Origin: an uncultured Bacteroidales bacterium
Lineage (GTDB): Bacteria > Bacteroidota > Bacteroidia > Bacteroidales > UBA932
Direction: 5' to 3'
Length of the DNA stretch: 64,000 nucleotides
NCBI GenBank assembly: GCA_944325495.1
Contig: CALVAD010000004.1
Span: 62,001-126,000, forward strand
Numbering within the stretch: position 1 is the first letter of the stretch; the number at the start of each line of letters is the position of its first letter. The notes under the pieces are model-generated. The model made no database searches. It worked only from the letters and a program-made list of their open reading frames with translations, and was not told where the DNA came from. The position numbers were made by a program, and so were the translations under genes. Shown in pieces: positions 17,601 through 29,355 of this stretch.

Positions 17601-17697
17601 TGTTGTGGATGTTGGTCACAAGCGTGAAGGAAAGCTGCCACAGACAGGCCAGTACAAGGCAGATTGCCACAAATCTGATAGCACCTTTACTTTGCAT
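14620..17697 (-). CDS. secDF: Fused protein translocase subunits SecD-SecF
   Basis: A 1025-residue single-chain SecDF, the form usual in Bacteroidota. It begins with one membrane segment (IRFVAICLVLACLWQLSF) and the SecD motif NLGLDLKGGMNVMLQV. A large periplasmic region carries a low-complexity acidic insert (near 285-310), and then come the SecD membrane block (GLVLTMGMAVDANVIIYERI) and the SecF half (FKGFTYGVDFTGGRTYVVRF, then IGYAINDVVVIFDRIREN). It uses proton motive force to pull exported proteins through SecYEG. It reads divergently from nfeD-floA through a 119-base spacer with one promoter each way. Confidence 0.96.
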   Translation of the reverse strand: MQSKGAIRFVAICLVLACLWQLSFTLVTNIHNRKAEKRAELAVENFQKSPAFAEIPEMDRAHYLDSLRKLETLRYTDSISSEKIYFGYSFKDVQNQEINLGLDLKGGMNVMLQVQLEDLVRALADNNTTPEFQQAIELARQRSVNSQSDFITLFAEAWNETSGGTRLSQVFGTYEMRDRIKPESTNEEVINVIQAEAESAVSNSFNVLRNRIDRFGVTQPSIQKIGNTGRILVELPGVKEPERVRKLLQGTASLEFWTTYYNQEIYPYLVEANSVLAQTLSAQDSTATATETEAEPAENDIVAEEIAAQGTDESDLEAYRKANPLFAVLTPSQFNDNACIGFASAADTALVNSYLRRPEIATIFPPEFRPMWSVSPSSYVQGNNVYELVAIKAASRDGKAPLDGSVVTNARVEYNNNQGGEPSVSMTMNAEGANVWARLTRDNIGRQIAIVLDGTVYSYPNVQGEITGGSSSITGNFSIEEATDLANVLNSGKLPAPATIVQEQVVGPSLGAESIKSGFISFLIAFFLVLFYMVFFYKGAGLIADAALLTNVVLLLGTLSAFGAVLTLPGIAGLVLTMGMAVDANVIIYERIKEELKAGKGIGKAVADGYSNAYSAIIDGQVTTLLTGIVLFFFGSGPIKGFATTLIIGIITSVLTSIFISRLIIDDRIKAGKNVSFETKLTRNFLKNTHVDFISGRKWSYTISGILILIAIGSMCFKGFTYGVDFTGGRTYVVRFDQPVTAEEVREATSNAFNLAAHEQGITSGAAVEVKQFGGESQMKITTAYKVEDESIAVDNEIEHMLYDSLKGFYLEDLTFDEFTSTLENPNGIISSDKVGASIANDIQRNAIISVILALFVIFAYIAVRFKGWTWGLGGVVALAHTTIIVIGFFSLFSGILPFNLDIDQTFIAAILTIIGYAINDVVVIFDRIRENLGLHPNDDFKDTANKSLNATLTRTVNTSTSTLLPMLAIAIFGGESIRGLSVALCLGIAIGTYASIMIGTPIMYDTTMRLRKKLAAAAGKTSRK

Positions 17698-17737
17698 AAA
17701 CGAATATCATTTTAAAAAATTTTCCAAAAATAGTTTG

Positions 17738-17745
17738 CAAAGTTA
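17738..17745 (-). promoter_or_regulatory. Bacteroidota -7 promoter element for secDF
   Basis: The minus strand reads TAACTTTG, an exact match to TAnnTTTG, 40 bases before the secDF ATG. Confidence 0.7.
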
Positions 17746-17785
17746 GTATTTTTCTCAAAAGAAAGAAATTATACGAGGCTTTTTG

Positions 17786-17793
17786 TATATTTG
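17786..17793 (+). promoter_or_regulatory. Bacteroidota -7 promoter element for nfeD-floA
   Basis: TATATTTG is an exact match, 23 bases before the nfeD-like ATG. Confidence 0.7.
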
Positions 17794-17816
17794 CGAAACA
17801 TGTAAATTTACTGATT

Positions 17817-18293
17817 ATGTGGTGGATTACCGTCGGTCTCGTGCTTGTCGGCATCCTTTTGATGCTGGTTGAAATGCTGCTCGTTCCAGGAGTCGGCGTC
17901 GCTGGAATCTTCAGTCTTGCCGCGCTCGTGGCGGCATGCTGGTATTCGTTCGCCTGCATAGGATATTCCGAAGGCTGGTGGGTCACGGTCTTCGTGCTCG
18001 CCCTGCTCGTGATCATGACCATGGTCATATTGCGGAACCGCACATGGAGGCGCTTCGAGCTCAAGACGGAGGTGACCTCCAGGGTGAACGAGGAGTCTTC
18101 GCTCGTGAAGGCGGGCGACAAGGGTGTCGCGCAGACCAGGCTGGCGCCCATGGGCACGGGAAAGTTCGATGCCGTGAGCTGCGAGGTCAAGTCCGCCGAC
18201 AATACCATGGTCAGCGCCGGAACCCCGATAGAGGTCGTGGCCGTGGAGGACAATCAGGTGCTTGTCAAACCAATTGAAAACTATACAAAATGA
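17817..18293 (+). CDS. NfeD-like membrane protein
   Basis: A 158-residue short NfeD-type protein. The N-terminal 80 residues hold hydrophobic segments ([21 protein letters not shown] with the family's ExxxPG pattern; [37 protein letters not shown]), followed by a soluble OB-like domain ([19 protein letters not shown] ... [19 protein letters not shown]). The GxxGxAxTxLxPxGxxxF pattern is typical of NfeD. It lacks the serine-protease part found in long NfeD/ClpP-like proteins. It overlaps floA by 4 bases, the usual partnership for lipid-microdomain proteins. Confidence 0.85.
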   Translation: MWWITVGLVLVGILLMLVEMLLVPGVGVAGIFSLAALVAACWYSFACIGYSEGWWVTVFVLALLVIMTMVILRNRTWRRFELKTEVTSRVNEESSLVKAGDKGVAQTRLAPMGTGKFDAVSCEVKSADNTMVSAGTPIEVVAVEDNQVLVKPIENYTK

Positions 18294-19234
18294 GTCCAAT
18301 TCTGCTGGCGGCGATCATCGTCGTCTTTCTCATCGTCATTCTGTGGTTCTTTCCGGTCGCCCTGTGGTTCCAGGCGATTCTCTCCGGAGTCTATGTATCG
18401 CTCGTGCAGCTTCTGCTGATGCGCTGGAGGGGAGTGAATCCGAGAACTATCGTGCTGGCGCTGATTACGGGCACCAAGGCCGGTCTGACGCTCAAGGCCA
18501 ATGAACTTGAGGCCCATTATCTCGCCAAGGGAAATGTGACCAAGGTCGTGATGGCTCTGATTTCCGCCAACAAGGCCAACATTCCTCTGAATTTCCAGAT
18601 GGCCTCCGCCATCGACCTTGCCGGACGCGACGTGCTCGAAGCCGTACAGATGTCGGTGAATCCCAAGGTCATCAACACGCCTCCCGTGACTGCCGTGGCC
18701 AAGGACGGAATCCAGCTCATCGCCAAGGCCCGCGTGACCGTGCGCGCCAACATCAAGCAGCTGGTCGGAGGTGCCGGAGAGGAGACGGTGCTTGCGAGAG
18801 TGGGAGAGGGCATAGTCAGCAGTATCGGTTCGTCCGAGAGCCATAAGTCGGTGCTCGAAAATCCCGACAGCATATCCAAGGTTGTGCTGGGCAAGGGGCT
18901 CGACGCCGGAACCGCATACGAGATACTTTCGATCGATATTGCCGACATAGATGTCGGAAAGAATATCGGCGCCGTGCTCCAGATTGACCAGGCCGAGGCC
19001 GACAAGAACATCGCCCAGGCCCGAGCCGAGGAGCGCCGCGCGATGGCGGTGGCTCTCGAGCAGGAGATGAAGGCCAAGGCCCAGGAAGCCCGTGCGAAGG
19101 TCATCGAGGCTGAGGCGGAGGTGCCCATGGCCATGGCCGAAGCTTTCCGCAGCGGCAATCTCGGCATCATGGACTACTATCGGATGAAGAACATCCAGGC
19201 CGACACCGCGATGCGCGAAAACATAGCGAAATAA
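18290..19234 (+). CDS. floA: Flotillin-like protein FloA
   Basis: A 314-residue SPFH/flotillin protein of the FloA (YqfA) type. A hydrophobic N-terminus ([20 protein letters not shown]) anchors it in the membrane; the SPFH core includes [42 protein letters not shown] and [15 protein letters not shown]-like sequence ([15 protein letters not shown]). An Ala/Glu-rich coiled-coil ([20 protein letters not shown]) ends it. Family members scaffold functional membrane microdomains. It follows the NfeD-like gene with an ATGA overlap. Confidence 0.94.
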   Translation: MSPILLAAIIVVFLIVILWFFPVALWFQAILSGVYVSLVQLLLMRWRGVNPRTIVLALITGTKAGLTLKANELEAHYLAKGNVTKVVMALISANKANIPLNFQMASAIDLAGRDVLEAVQMSVNPKVINTPPVTAVAKDGIQLIAKARVTVRANIKQLVGGAGEETVLARVGEGIVSSIGSSESHKSVLENPDSISKVVLGKGLDAGTAYEILSIDIADIDVGKNIGAVLQIDQAEADKNIAQARAEERRAMAVALEQEMKAKAQEARAKVIEAEAEVPMAMAEAFRSGNLGIMDYYRMKNIQADTAMRENIAK

Positions 19235-19301
19235 ACTGTTCGGCTGCACCCTTTATGTCTGTTGCGAGGACGCTTCGTCCTGCCTGCCCCTGTTCCGTCC
19301 C

Positions 19302-19320
19302 GGCAGATTTGCAATCTGCC
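19302..19320. repeat. Short REP-like palindrome (GGCAGATTTGCAATCTGCC)
   Basis: The best-formed member of the ATTTGCAATC palindrome family in the window; arms of GGCAGATT/AATCTGCC around a three-base centre. Confidence 0.6.
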
Positions 19321-19331
19321 GACTGCTTCAG

Positions 19332-19360
19332 TCAGGTTTCAAATCTGATATATTTTTTTT
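19332..19360 (+). terminator. Possible intrinsic terminator after floA
   Basis: TCAGGTTT and AAATCTGA can pair (one G-U) with a very short loop, followed by TATATTTTTTTT. It lies about 100 bases after the floA stop and is the only T-run nearby. The tight loop lowers confidence. Confidence 0.45.
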
Positions 19361-19373
19361 CATCCGGCGCGTC

Positions 19374-19438
19374 GGGAAGCCGTTGACGCCCGGGAGGCGA
19401 TTGACGGGGGACAGCCTCCCTTACATCAACGGCTTTCC
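19374..19438. repeat. Two-tier inverted repeat
   Basis: Outer arms GGAAGCCGTTGA (19375-19386) and TCAACGGCTTTCC (19426-19438) pair with one bulge; inner arms GGGAGGC (19392-19398) and GCCTCCC (19414-19420) pair perfectly around a 15-base loop. This would fold into a stable cruciform or RNA hairpin. It has no T-run. Confidence 0.65.
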
Positions 19439-19704
19439 GCCGCTTTCGGTGGTTTTCCAGCTTTCATATTGAAAGAGAAATCTGCCTGTTCCGACGGATC
19501 TCAGATCCTCCCGGAACGCGAGTTCCAATGTCGGCTTTTCCTTTTGGATCCCTTGGAGCGAGTGTGATTGATTGACATTTTTGGTTGGTGCCGATGACAA
19601 AAGCGGCCGCCCGGCACTCGCGCAAACCATTCGCGGGCGAGAGCCCTCCGAGCTTGAGCATTATCCGTTCCTCGTTGAAGGACCTCACTGCGGCGGACAG
19701 AAAA

Positions 19705-19783
19705 ACCTGGGAGCGATATGTTTTGCGAAATCGGCTCTGCAGCGGCCTGTATGGCCGGTTATCCGGAACATATTGCTCCCAAG
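19705..19783. repeat. Long imperfect inverted repeat
   Basis: ACCTGGGAGCGATATGTT (19705-19722) pairs with GAACATATTGCTCCCAAGT (19766-19784) with few mismatches; the middle holds a second hairpin CGGCC/GGCCG near 19743-19757. The half-motif TGCTCCCAAATCGGC recurs at 19858-19873. The function is unknown. Confidence 0.6.
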
Positions 19784-19943
19784 TCGCCATAAAAACACCG
19801 GCTTAAGAGTGCTATTCTTTCAGAACTGATTGTCAGTAAAGATATTAAACTCGTGCAATGCTCCCAAATCGGCTTCCCTGTTCCGCCCTCGAGTTTGCAA
19901 TCCGCCGGAACGGAGGCTACAGTTCAGCAATCCACCGGCGCGG

Positions 19944-20978
19944 TCAGAGCTTTATCTCCGGCCAGCCGTCGGGAGTCCAGGAAATTTCTCTGATCAGCAG
20001 TTTCGAGCGGTAGTCGTATTCCTTGTCGTAGCCGTGCATGAACATGTAGTCCTTGCCGTCGAAATTCACGACCGCGCAGTGCCCGACGCCCGCATAGCGC
20101 CCGTCGCCTCTGGCGACTACGGTGCCCGCGCCCTCCATAAGAGACTTGCCCTCCTTATCGAGATACGGTCCTGTGACCTCCGCGGCTCTGCCGACCACGA
20201 CATTGTAGGTGCTGGCGGCTCCGCGGCAGCAGAGGTCATAGGATACGAAGAGATAGTACCAGTCCCCATGCCTGAATATGAACGGGGCTTCCACGGCTCC
20301 GTTGCCCGGGTCGAAATCGCGGCCGCGCGGATCATGCTCTATGCCGTCTTCTCCACCAGAAATGTTCTTTGTCGTTCCTTCCGGCCTGCGGCAGATGGGA
20401 TACCATTCCTGCGGCTCGGCCATGCGCGTCAGGGTCTCGTCGAGCCGGAACATCTTTATGCCCCTCCAGAAGGAGCCGAAAGCGAGCCAGCCGGTGCCGT
20501 TCTCGTCGACTATGACATTGGCGTCAATGGCGTTCCATTCGTCTCTCCCCGGCACGGACTCGACTATCATTCCCTGATCCTCCCATCGGTAGTCCGGCGA
20601 CTCCGGATTGAGGGTCTTGTTTGTGGCCACGCCTATGGCCGAAAGGTTGCGGCCGAAGTGGGAATAGGAATAGTAGACATAGTACTGACCGTTGTGGAAC
20701 TGCACATCCGGCGCCCAGGGCATGCCCCTGAAGCCTTTGTCCGCCGCCCACTCGGGCGTCTCCTCGAGCACGCGGCCCTCGAAGCGCCAGTGCGTGAGAT
20801 CGTCGGAGGACATTATGCCCATGCCCGTGGTGAAGACATAGTAGCGTCCGTCACAGAAAGCGGCGACGGGGTCGTGGGCGTCGGGGTACTCGAATTCTCC
20901 GGATTCGGGATTCCGGGCCATGAGCGATGCGCCGAGCAGAAGGGCGGCGGCGCAGATAAGGAAGTTTTTAGCGGTCAT
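19944..20978 (-). CDS. GH43 glycoside hydrolase (arabinanase/arabinosidase type)
   Basis: About 344 residues from ATG 20978 with a signal peptide (LICAAALLLGASLMA). The five-bladed propeller motifs of GH43 are clear: catalytic base Asp in YPDAHDPVAAF, MPWAPDVQFHNGQYYVYYS, the pKa-tuning Asp in AIDANVIVDENG, and the general acid Glu in GAVEAPFIFRHGDWYYLF. The pattern is closest to the endo-1,5-alpha-L-arabinanase branch, but exo-acting arabinosidases share it. It is the last gene of the sus-like operon, 26 bases after malQ, so its product probably trims arabinan side chains in the periplasm. A longer frame upstream (to 21116) runs into malQ and lacks a signal peptide at its start. Confidence 0.85.
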   Translation of the reverse strand: MTAKNFLICAAALLLGASLMARNPESGEFEYPDAHDPVAAFCDGRYYVFTTGMGIMSSDDLTHWRFEGRVLEETPEWAADKGFRGMPWAPDVQFHNGQYYVYYSYSHFGRNLSAIGVATNKTLNPESPDYRWEDQGMIVESVPGRDEWNAIDANVIVDENGTGWLAFGSFWRGIKMFRLDETLTRMAEPQEWYPICRRPEGTTKNISGGEDGIEHDPRGRDFDPGNGAVEAPFIFRHGDWYYLFVSYDLCCRGAASTYNVVVGRAAEVTGPYLDKEGKSLMEGAGTVVARGDGRYAGVGHCAVVNFDGKDYMFMHGYDKEYDYRSKLLIREISWTPDGWPEIKL

Positions 20979-21004
20979 GATTCTGTATTTTAGTGTTGTC
21001 GTGT

Positions 21005-22879
21005 TCAGCTGGGATCCTTGAACCGCCGGCTGTCCTTGAGCAGTCCGTAGATCTGGGCGTTGAGCTCCGAGGCGTCCTTCAGCCTGTCCAGGCTCAGGTG
21101 CATCCGGAATCTCCACTTGTGGTCAGGGTTGGCGGGCTCGTTGATGCGCTCCTCGTTCCTGTCGGGCCTGCGCAGCGCCTTGTCGAGTGCGAGCCAGTCC
21201 TGGACGGGGAAAATGGCCAGCATCGACGGCGAATCGAGGAACACTCCCAGCATGTTGCGCACCTCCCAGGGTTCCGGGTCGTCCTGGCACTGCATCCTCA
21301 GGGTCTCCATGTCGTGACTTGAAGTGGCGCAGACGCTCAGGTACTTCCATTCCCCTTCGTGCTCCATGCCGCGCATCTTGAGCGACAGTATCTTCTCGTG
21401 TTCCATGACGCCCGGCACGCATCCGGGAACCATTCCGAGGTCTTCTCCGCAGGCCAGCATCCCGGTGGCGCTCAGCAGTTCCGGCAGCTTCTTCTCGGCG
21501 TTGCGGCGCCAGAACTCGTCGTGCCTGTGGTAGAAGAAGTCGTTGTACAACGCTCCGAACCTCTCCTGCTGCCATTGGGGCAGGTTCTGCGAAGCCGGGG
21601 CTATCAGCGGCTGATACATGCCCGGGTTGCGCGGATCCTCGTGGAACAGCCCCTCGATCGGAAGCTGCATGTTGTAGATTTCGGCGGCGGAATAGGGAAG
21701 CGCCGGGTTGAAATGTCCGGCCATGCCGCTGCGCTCGCCGGCGGGAATCTCCCAGATGCGGAAGAAACCGAGTATGTGGTCGATGCGGAAGGCGTCGAAA
21801 TAGCGCGACATCTTCCGCAGCCGCGCCTTCCACCAGGCGTAGTTGTCCTTGGCCATCTCCTCCCAGTTGTAGGTCGGGAAGCCCCAGTTCTGACCGTCGC
21901 GGCTGAAATAGTCGGGAGGTGCGCCTGCGGTCGAGTCGAGATTGAACAGCTCCGGATGCCAGTACGCCTCCGCGCTGTCGCCGCTGATCCCTATCGGAAG
22001 GTCACCCTTGAACGAGATTCCCTTGGAGCGTGCGTATTTCACTTCGGCATAGAACTGCTTGTCGAGGTGGTACTGCATCCAGCAGTAGTATTCCGGCTCC
22101 AGCTTGTCCCGCCTGGCGCAGAATTCGGCATATTCCGGCAGCCATTCTGCGTTCTCGGCCTCGAACTTCCTGTATGCGGCGCTCTGCAGGTCTTTGGCGC
22201 CCCTGCGCAGGAAGGCCTTGCGGATATAGCTCATCTTGGCCTTGAACACGCGGGGCCAGTCGATTTCCGGCAGGGAGTTCAGTTCCTGCTGGAGCTTGTT
22301 GAACTTGACGCCTTTCTTGATTCCTATGGCCTGGAGGTTCATGTATATCGGATGCAGCGCGAATGCGGAAACGGGGCTGTAGGGATAGGAGTCCTTCCAT
22401 TCGCCCTTGCGCGTGGTATCGGTGACCGGAAGCATCTGGATGATGCACTGCCCGGTCGCCGCCGCCCAGTCCACGAGGGCGTGCAGGTCCTTGAATTCGC
22501 CTATTCCGAAATCGTCATCGCTGCGCAGCGAGAAGACGGGGACGAAAGTTCCCGCGCCGCGGAAACCGGGCTGGTCGAAGACGGGCGCCTGGTGGGCCCT
22601 CGGGAACGGACATCCCGGTATGGGGCAGTCTATCCACCTGTCCTCTATGATCCCGGCCGCCTTCGAGGCGTGGTGGGCCTCCCACTCCGTGCGCCATATC
22701 AGCCCTTCGCGCATCACCACATATCCGTACCGCTTCAGGGCTTCGCGGCTGTAGTCCTTGACCGTCACGCTCCAGATTCCTCCGTCGTTCCAGTTCATGG
22801 GGTATCTTTTCCCTCCGAGCATCAGCGTGAGGCTTTCGCCCCACTCGGTCATATACTCTATCCTGAAAGTTGTCTGCAT
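21005..22879 (-). CDS. malQ: 4-alpha-glucanotransferase, GH77 (amylomaltase)
   Basis: About 624 residues from ATG 22879. A short N-terminal beta domain (FRIEYMTEWGESLTLMLGG, near 1-80) resembles part of a starch-binding CBM20; Bacteroides homologues carry a longer N-terminal region of this kind. The GH77 barrel follows, with PYSPVSAFALHPIYM, the nucleophile Asp in FDAFRIDHILGFFRIWEIP, the acid/base Glu in LACGEDLGMVP, and the third Asp in TSSHDMETLRMQ. There is no signal peptide, so it works in the cytoplasm, disproportionating maltodextrins brought in by the sugar carrier at 37592-38929. It sits 84 bases after the GH97 stop. Confidence 0.93.
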   Translation of the reverse strand: MQTTFRIEYMTEWGESLTLMLGGKRYPMNWNDGGIWSVTVKDYSREALKRYGYVVMREGLIWRTEWEAHHASKAAGIIEDRWIDCPIPGCPFPRAHQAPVFDQPGFRGAGTFVPVFSLRSDDDFGIGEFKDLHALVDWAAATGQCIIQMLPVTDTTRKGEWKDSYPYSPVSAFALHPIYMNLQAIGIKKGVKFNKLQQELNSLPEIDWPRVFKAKMSYIRKAFLRRGAKDLQSAAYRKFEAENAEWLPEYAEFCARRDKLEPEYYCWMQYHLDKQFYAEVKYARSKGISFKGDLPIGISGDSAEAYWHPELFNLDSTAGAPPDYFSRDGQNWGFPTYNWEEMAKDNYAWWKARLRKMSRYFDAFRIDHILGFFRIWEIPAGERSGMAGHFNPALPYSAAEIYNMQLPIEGLFHEDPRNPGMYQPLIAPASQNLPQWQQERFGALYNDFFYHRHDEFWRRNAEKKLPELLSATGMLACGEDLGMVPGCVPGVMEHEKILSLKMRGMEHEGEWKYLSVCATSSHDMETLRMQCQDDPEPWEVRNMLGVFLDSPSMLAIFPVQDWLALDKALRRPDRNEERINEPANPDHKWRFRMHLSLDRLKDASELNAQIYGLLKDSRRFKDPS

Positions 22880-22963
22880 ATATTGTATCAGTTTTAGCGT
22901 TCTCGTAAAATCGCGACCGGCCACACTGCAAGTCCAAGTGCGGCCGGATTGTCGGGTGCGCCG

Positions 22964-28107
<5,144 letters not shown>

Positions 28108-28122
28108 ATTGCGATGTCTGAT

Positions 28123-29355
28123 TTATTCTATGTCTTTCATCCAGTCTGCACCTTCGTGCATGTTGTTGGAGTCGGTGAAGTCCCAGTAGGAGTTGTTCTC
28201 CCAGGTGCTGCCGCACGCCCAGTCGGCCGGGTAGGTGTAGACGCCGTCGGCCGGCAGGGACTCGGTGCCCCAGGTTATGAGTCCGGCTCCGCCGCCGTCG
28301 CGGATCTGCTTCGCGAGGTTTCCGAGCCATTCGCGGCCCTTGGCGGGGGTGTAGTTCACGAGGTTCTCGGAGTCGGCGCCCCAGTCGGGATAGTTGTAGG
28401 CGTTGTTGCAGTTGTCGCCCATCCATTTGCCGTCGACTGAACCGGTGGTGAAGCTGTATGCCGTCTCGACTATCATCATTTTCTTGTCGCCGAAGGCTCC
28501 GGCAAGGTCCTTGACGGACTTCCCGTCGGGCAGGCTGTGGCCGATTGCCGAGCCGGGGTAGTAGGAGATGGCGACAATGTCGTAGTCCTTCGCCCCAGCA
28601 GCCTCTATCTGCCGTATGCTCCATTCAGCCCTCGACGGATTCTCGACATGGACCGCGCTCAGGCAGGCGGGGTTCCAGTCCTCCGCATAGTCTCTGACGG
28701 CCTGATGGGCGTATTTGAGCAGCCTTCCGGTGCGGCCGTTGTCGACGGGCGCGTCCGCCGCCGGTTTCAGGAAGCCCACGCTGACTTCGTTTCCGACCGC
28801 GACGATGGCCGGGAATATGCCTTCTCCGGCAAGTTTCGCGAGACTGTCGTAGACCCAGTCGTAGAGGGCTTGTCCGAGCGCGGTCTCGTTCAGATTCGCC
28901 CACTGTCCCGGCAGGTTGTTGTGGCTGGTTGCGCCGCTGCCGTAGATGTCGTAGTCGGGCTTCATGGTCAGGAAGATTTCCAGACCCTGCGCCAGAGCCC
29001 TTTTGGCATCCTCGATGACCCTGTCCATAGTCTGCCAGTCTATGGTCTGTCCGTCCTTTTTGGCGAAAGCCGCCCTGTCGAGCTGGAGTCTGACGCAGTT
29101 CGCCCCGTGCGCCTTCATCGAGGCGTAGGGGTCGGCAGGCTCGCCGTTCTCGCGGTACACGAGTCCGGCATCCTCGAAGTAGGAGGCGAAACTCATCGTG
29201 CCGCCTTTGTAGAAGATGCTGAAGCCGGGGGTCTGAGCCGTGGCCTCGGCAGGGGGTTCGGGTACGTCCCCGCCGTCGGGCTTCCCGGAAGTCTGAGGCT
29301 TGCTGCATGCGAGGCAGAGCGCGAGGAAGGAAAGGATGGTCAGGATTTTTTTCAT
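28123..29355 (-). CDS. GH53 endo-beta-1,4-galactanase-like lipoprotein
   Basis: A 410-residue lipoprotein (LALCLACSK, Cys17, followed by a Pro/Glu-rich linker to about 40). The GH53 barrel shows MKAHGANCVRLQL, the acid/base Glu E190 in AVGNEVSVGF and the nucleophile E298 in MMIVETAYSFT, and it ends with GLITWGTESLPADG. The segment usually reading SDTWADP is changed to PDYDIYGSG, so the substrate-site loop is not typical. The family cleaves beta-1,4-galactan side chains of pectin. Its place between two amylase genes, with ATGA overlap to the SusG-like gene, is unexpected. Confidence 0.82.
   Translation of the reverse strand: MKKILTILSFLALCLACSKPQTSGKPDGGDVPEPPAEATAQTPGFSIFYKGGTMSFASYFEDAGLVYRENGEPADPYASMKAHGANCVRLQLDRAAFAKKDGQTIDWQTMDRVIEDAKRALAQGLEIFLTMKPDYDIYGSGATSHNNLPGQWANLNETALGQALYDWVYDSLAKLAGEGIFPAIVAVGNEVSVGFLKPAADAPVDNGRTGRLLKYAHQAVRDYAEDWNPACLSAVHVENPSRAEWSIRQIEAAGAKDYDIVAISYYPGSAIGHSLPDGKSVKDLAGAFGDKKMMIVETAYSFTTGSVDGKWMGDNCNNAYNYPDWGADSENLVNYTPAKGREWLGNLAKQIRDGGGAGLITWGTESLPADGVYTYPADWACGSTWENNSYWDFTDSNNMHEGADWMKDIE

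Larger units (their letters stand above)
19235..19943. other. 0.7-kb gene-free stretch with hairpins and REP-like palindromes
   Basis: This lies between floA and the distal end of the sus-like operon. It contains a small AGGACG/CGTCCT hairpin (19267-19281), a REP-like palindrome (19302-19320), a terminator-like hairpin (19332-19360), a two-tier inverted repeat (19374-19438), a long imperfect inverted repeat (19705-19783) and GTTTGCAATCCGCCGG near 19891. Two short overlapping frames (19464-19790 minus, 19572-19829 plus) have no recognisable domain, and I do not call them genes. Confidence 0.65.

Noticed and set aside
19464-19829. Two overlapping short frames (19464-19790 minus, 19572-19829 plus).
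   Set aside because: Both cover the large inverted repeat, have no domain and no promoter. They may be pieces of a dispersed repeat, but I cannot support a gene.
20979-21116. N-terminal extension of the GH43 protein.
   Set aside because: The extra 46 residues overlap malQ and look like an out-of-frame shadow; the signal peptide begins at 20978.
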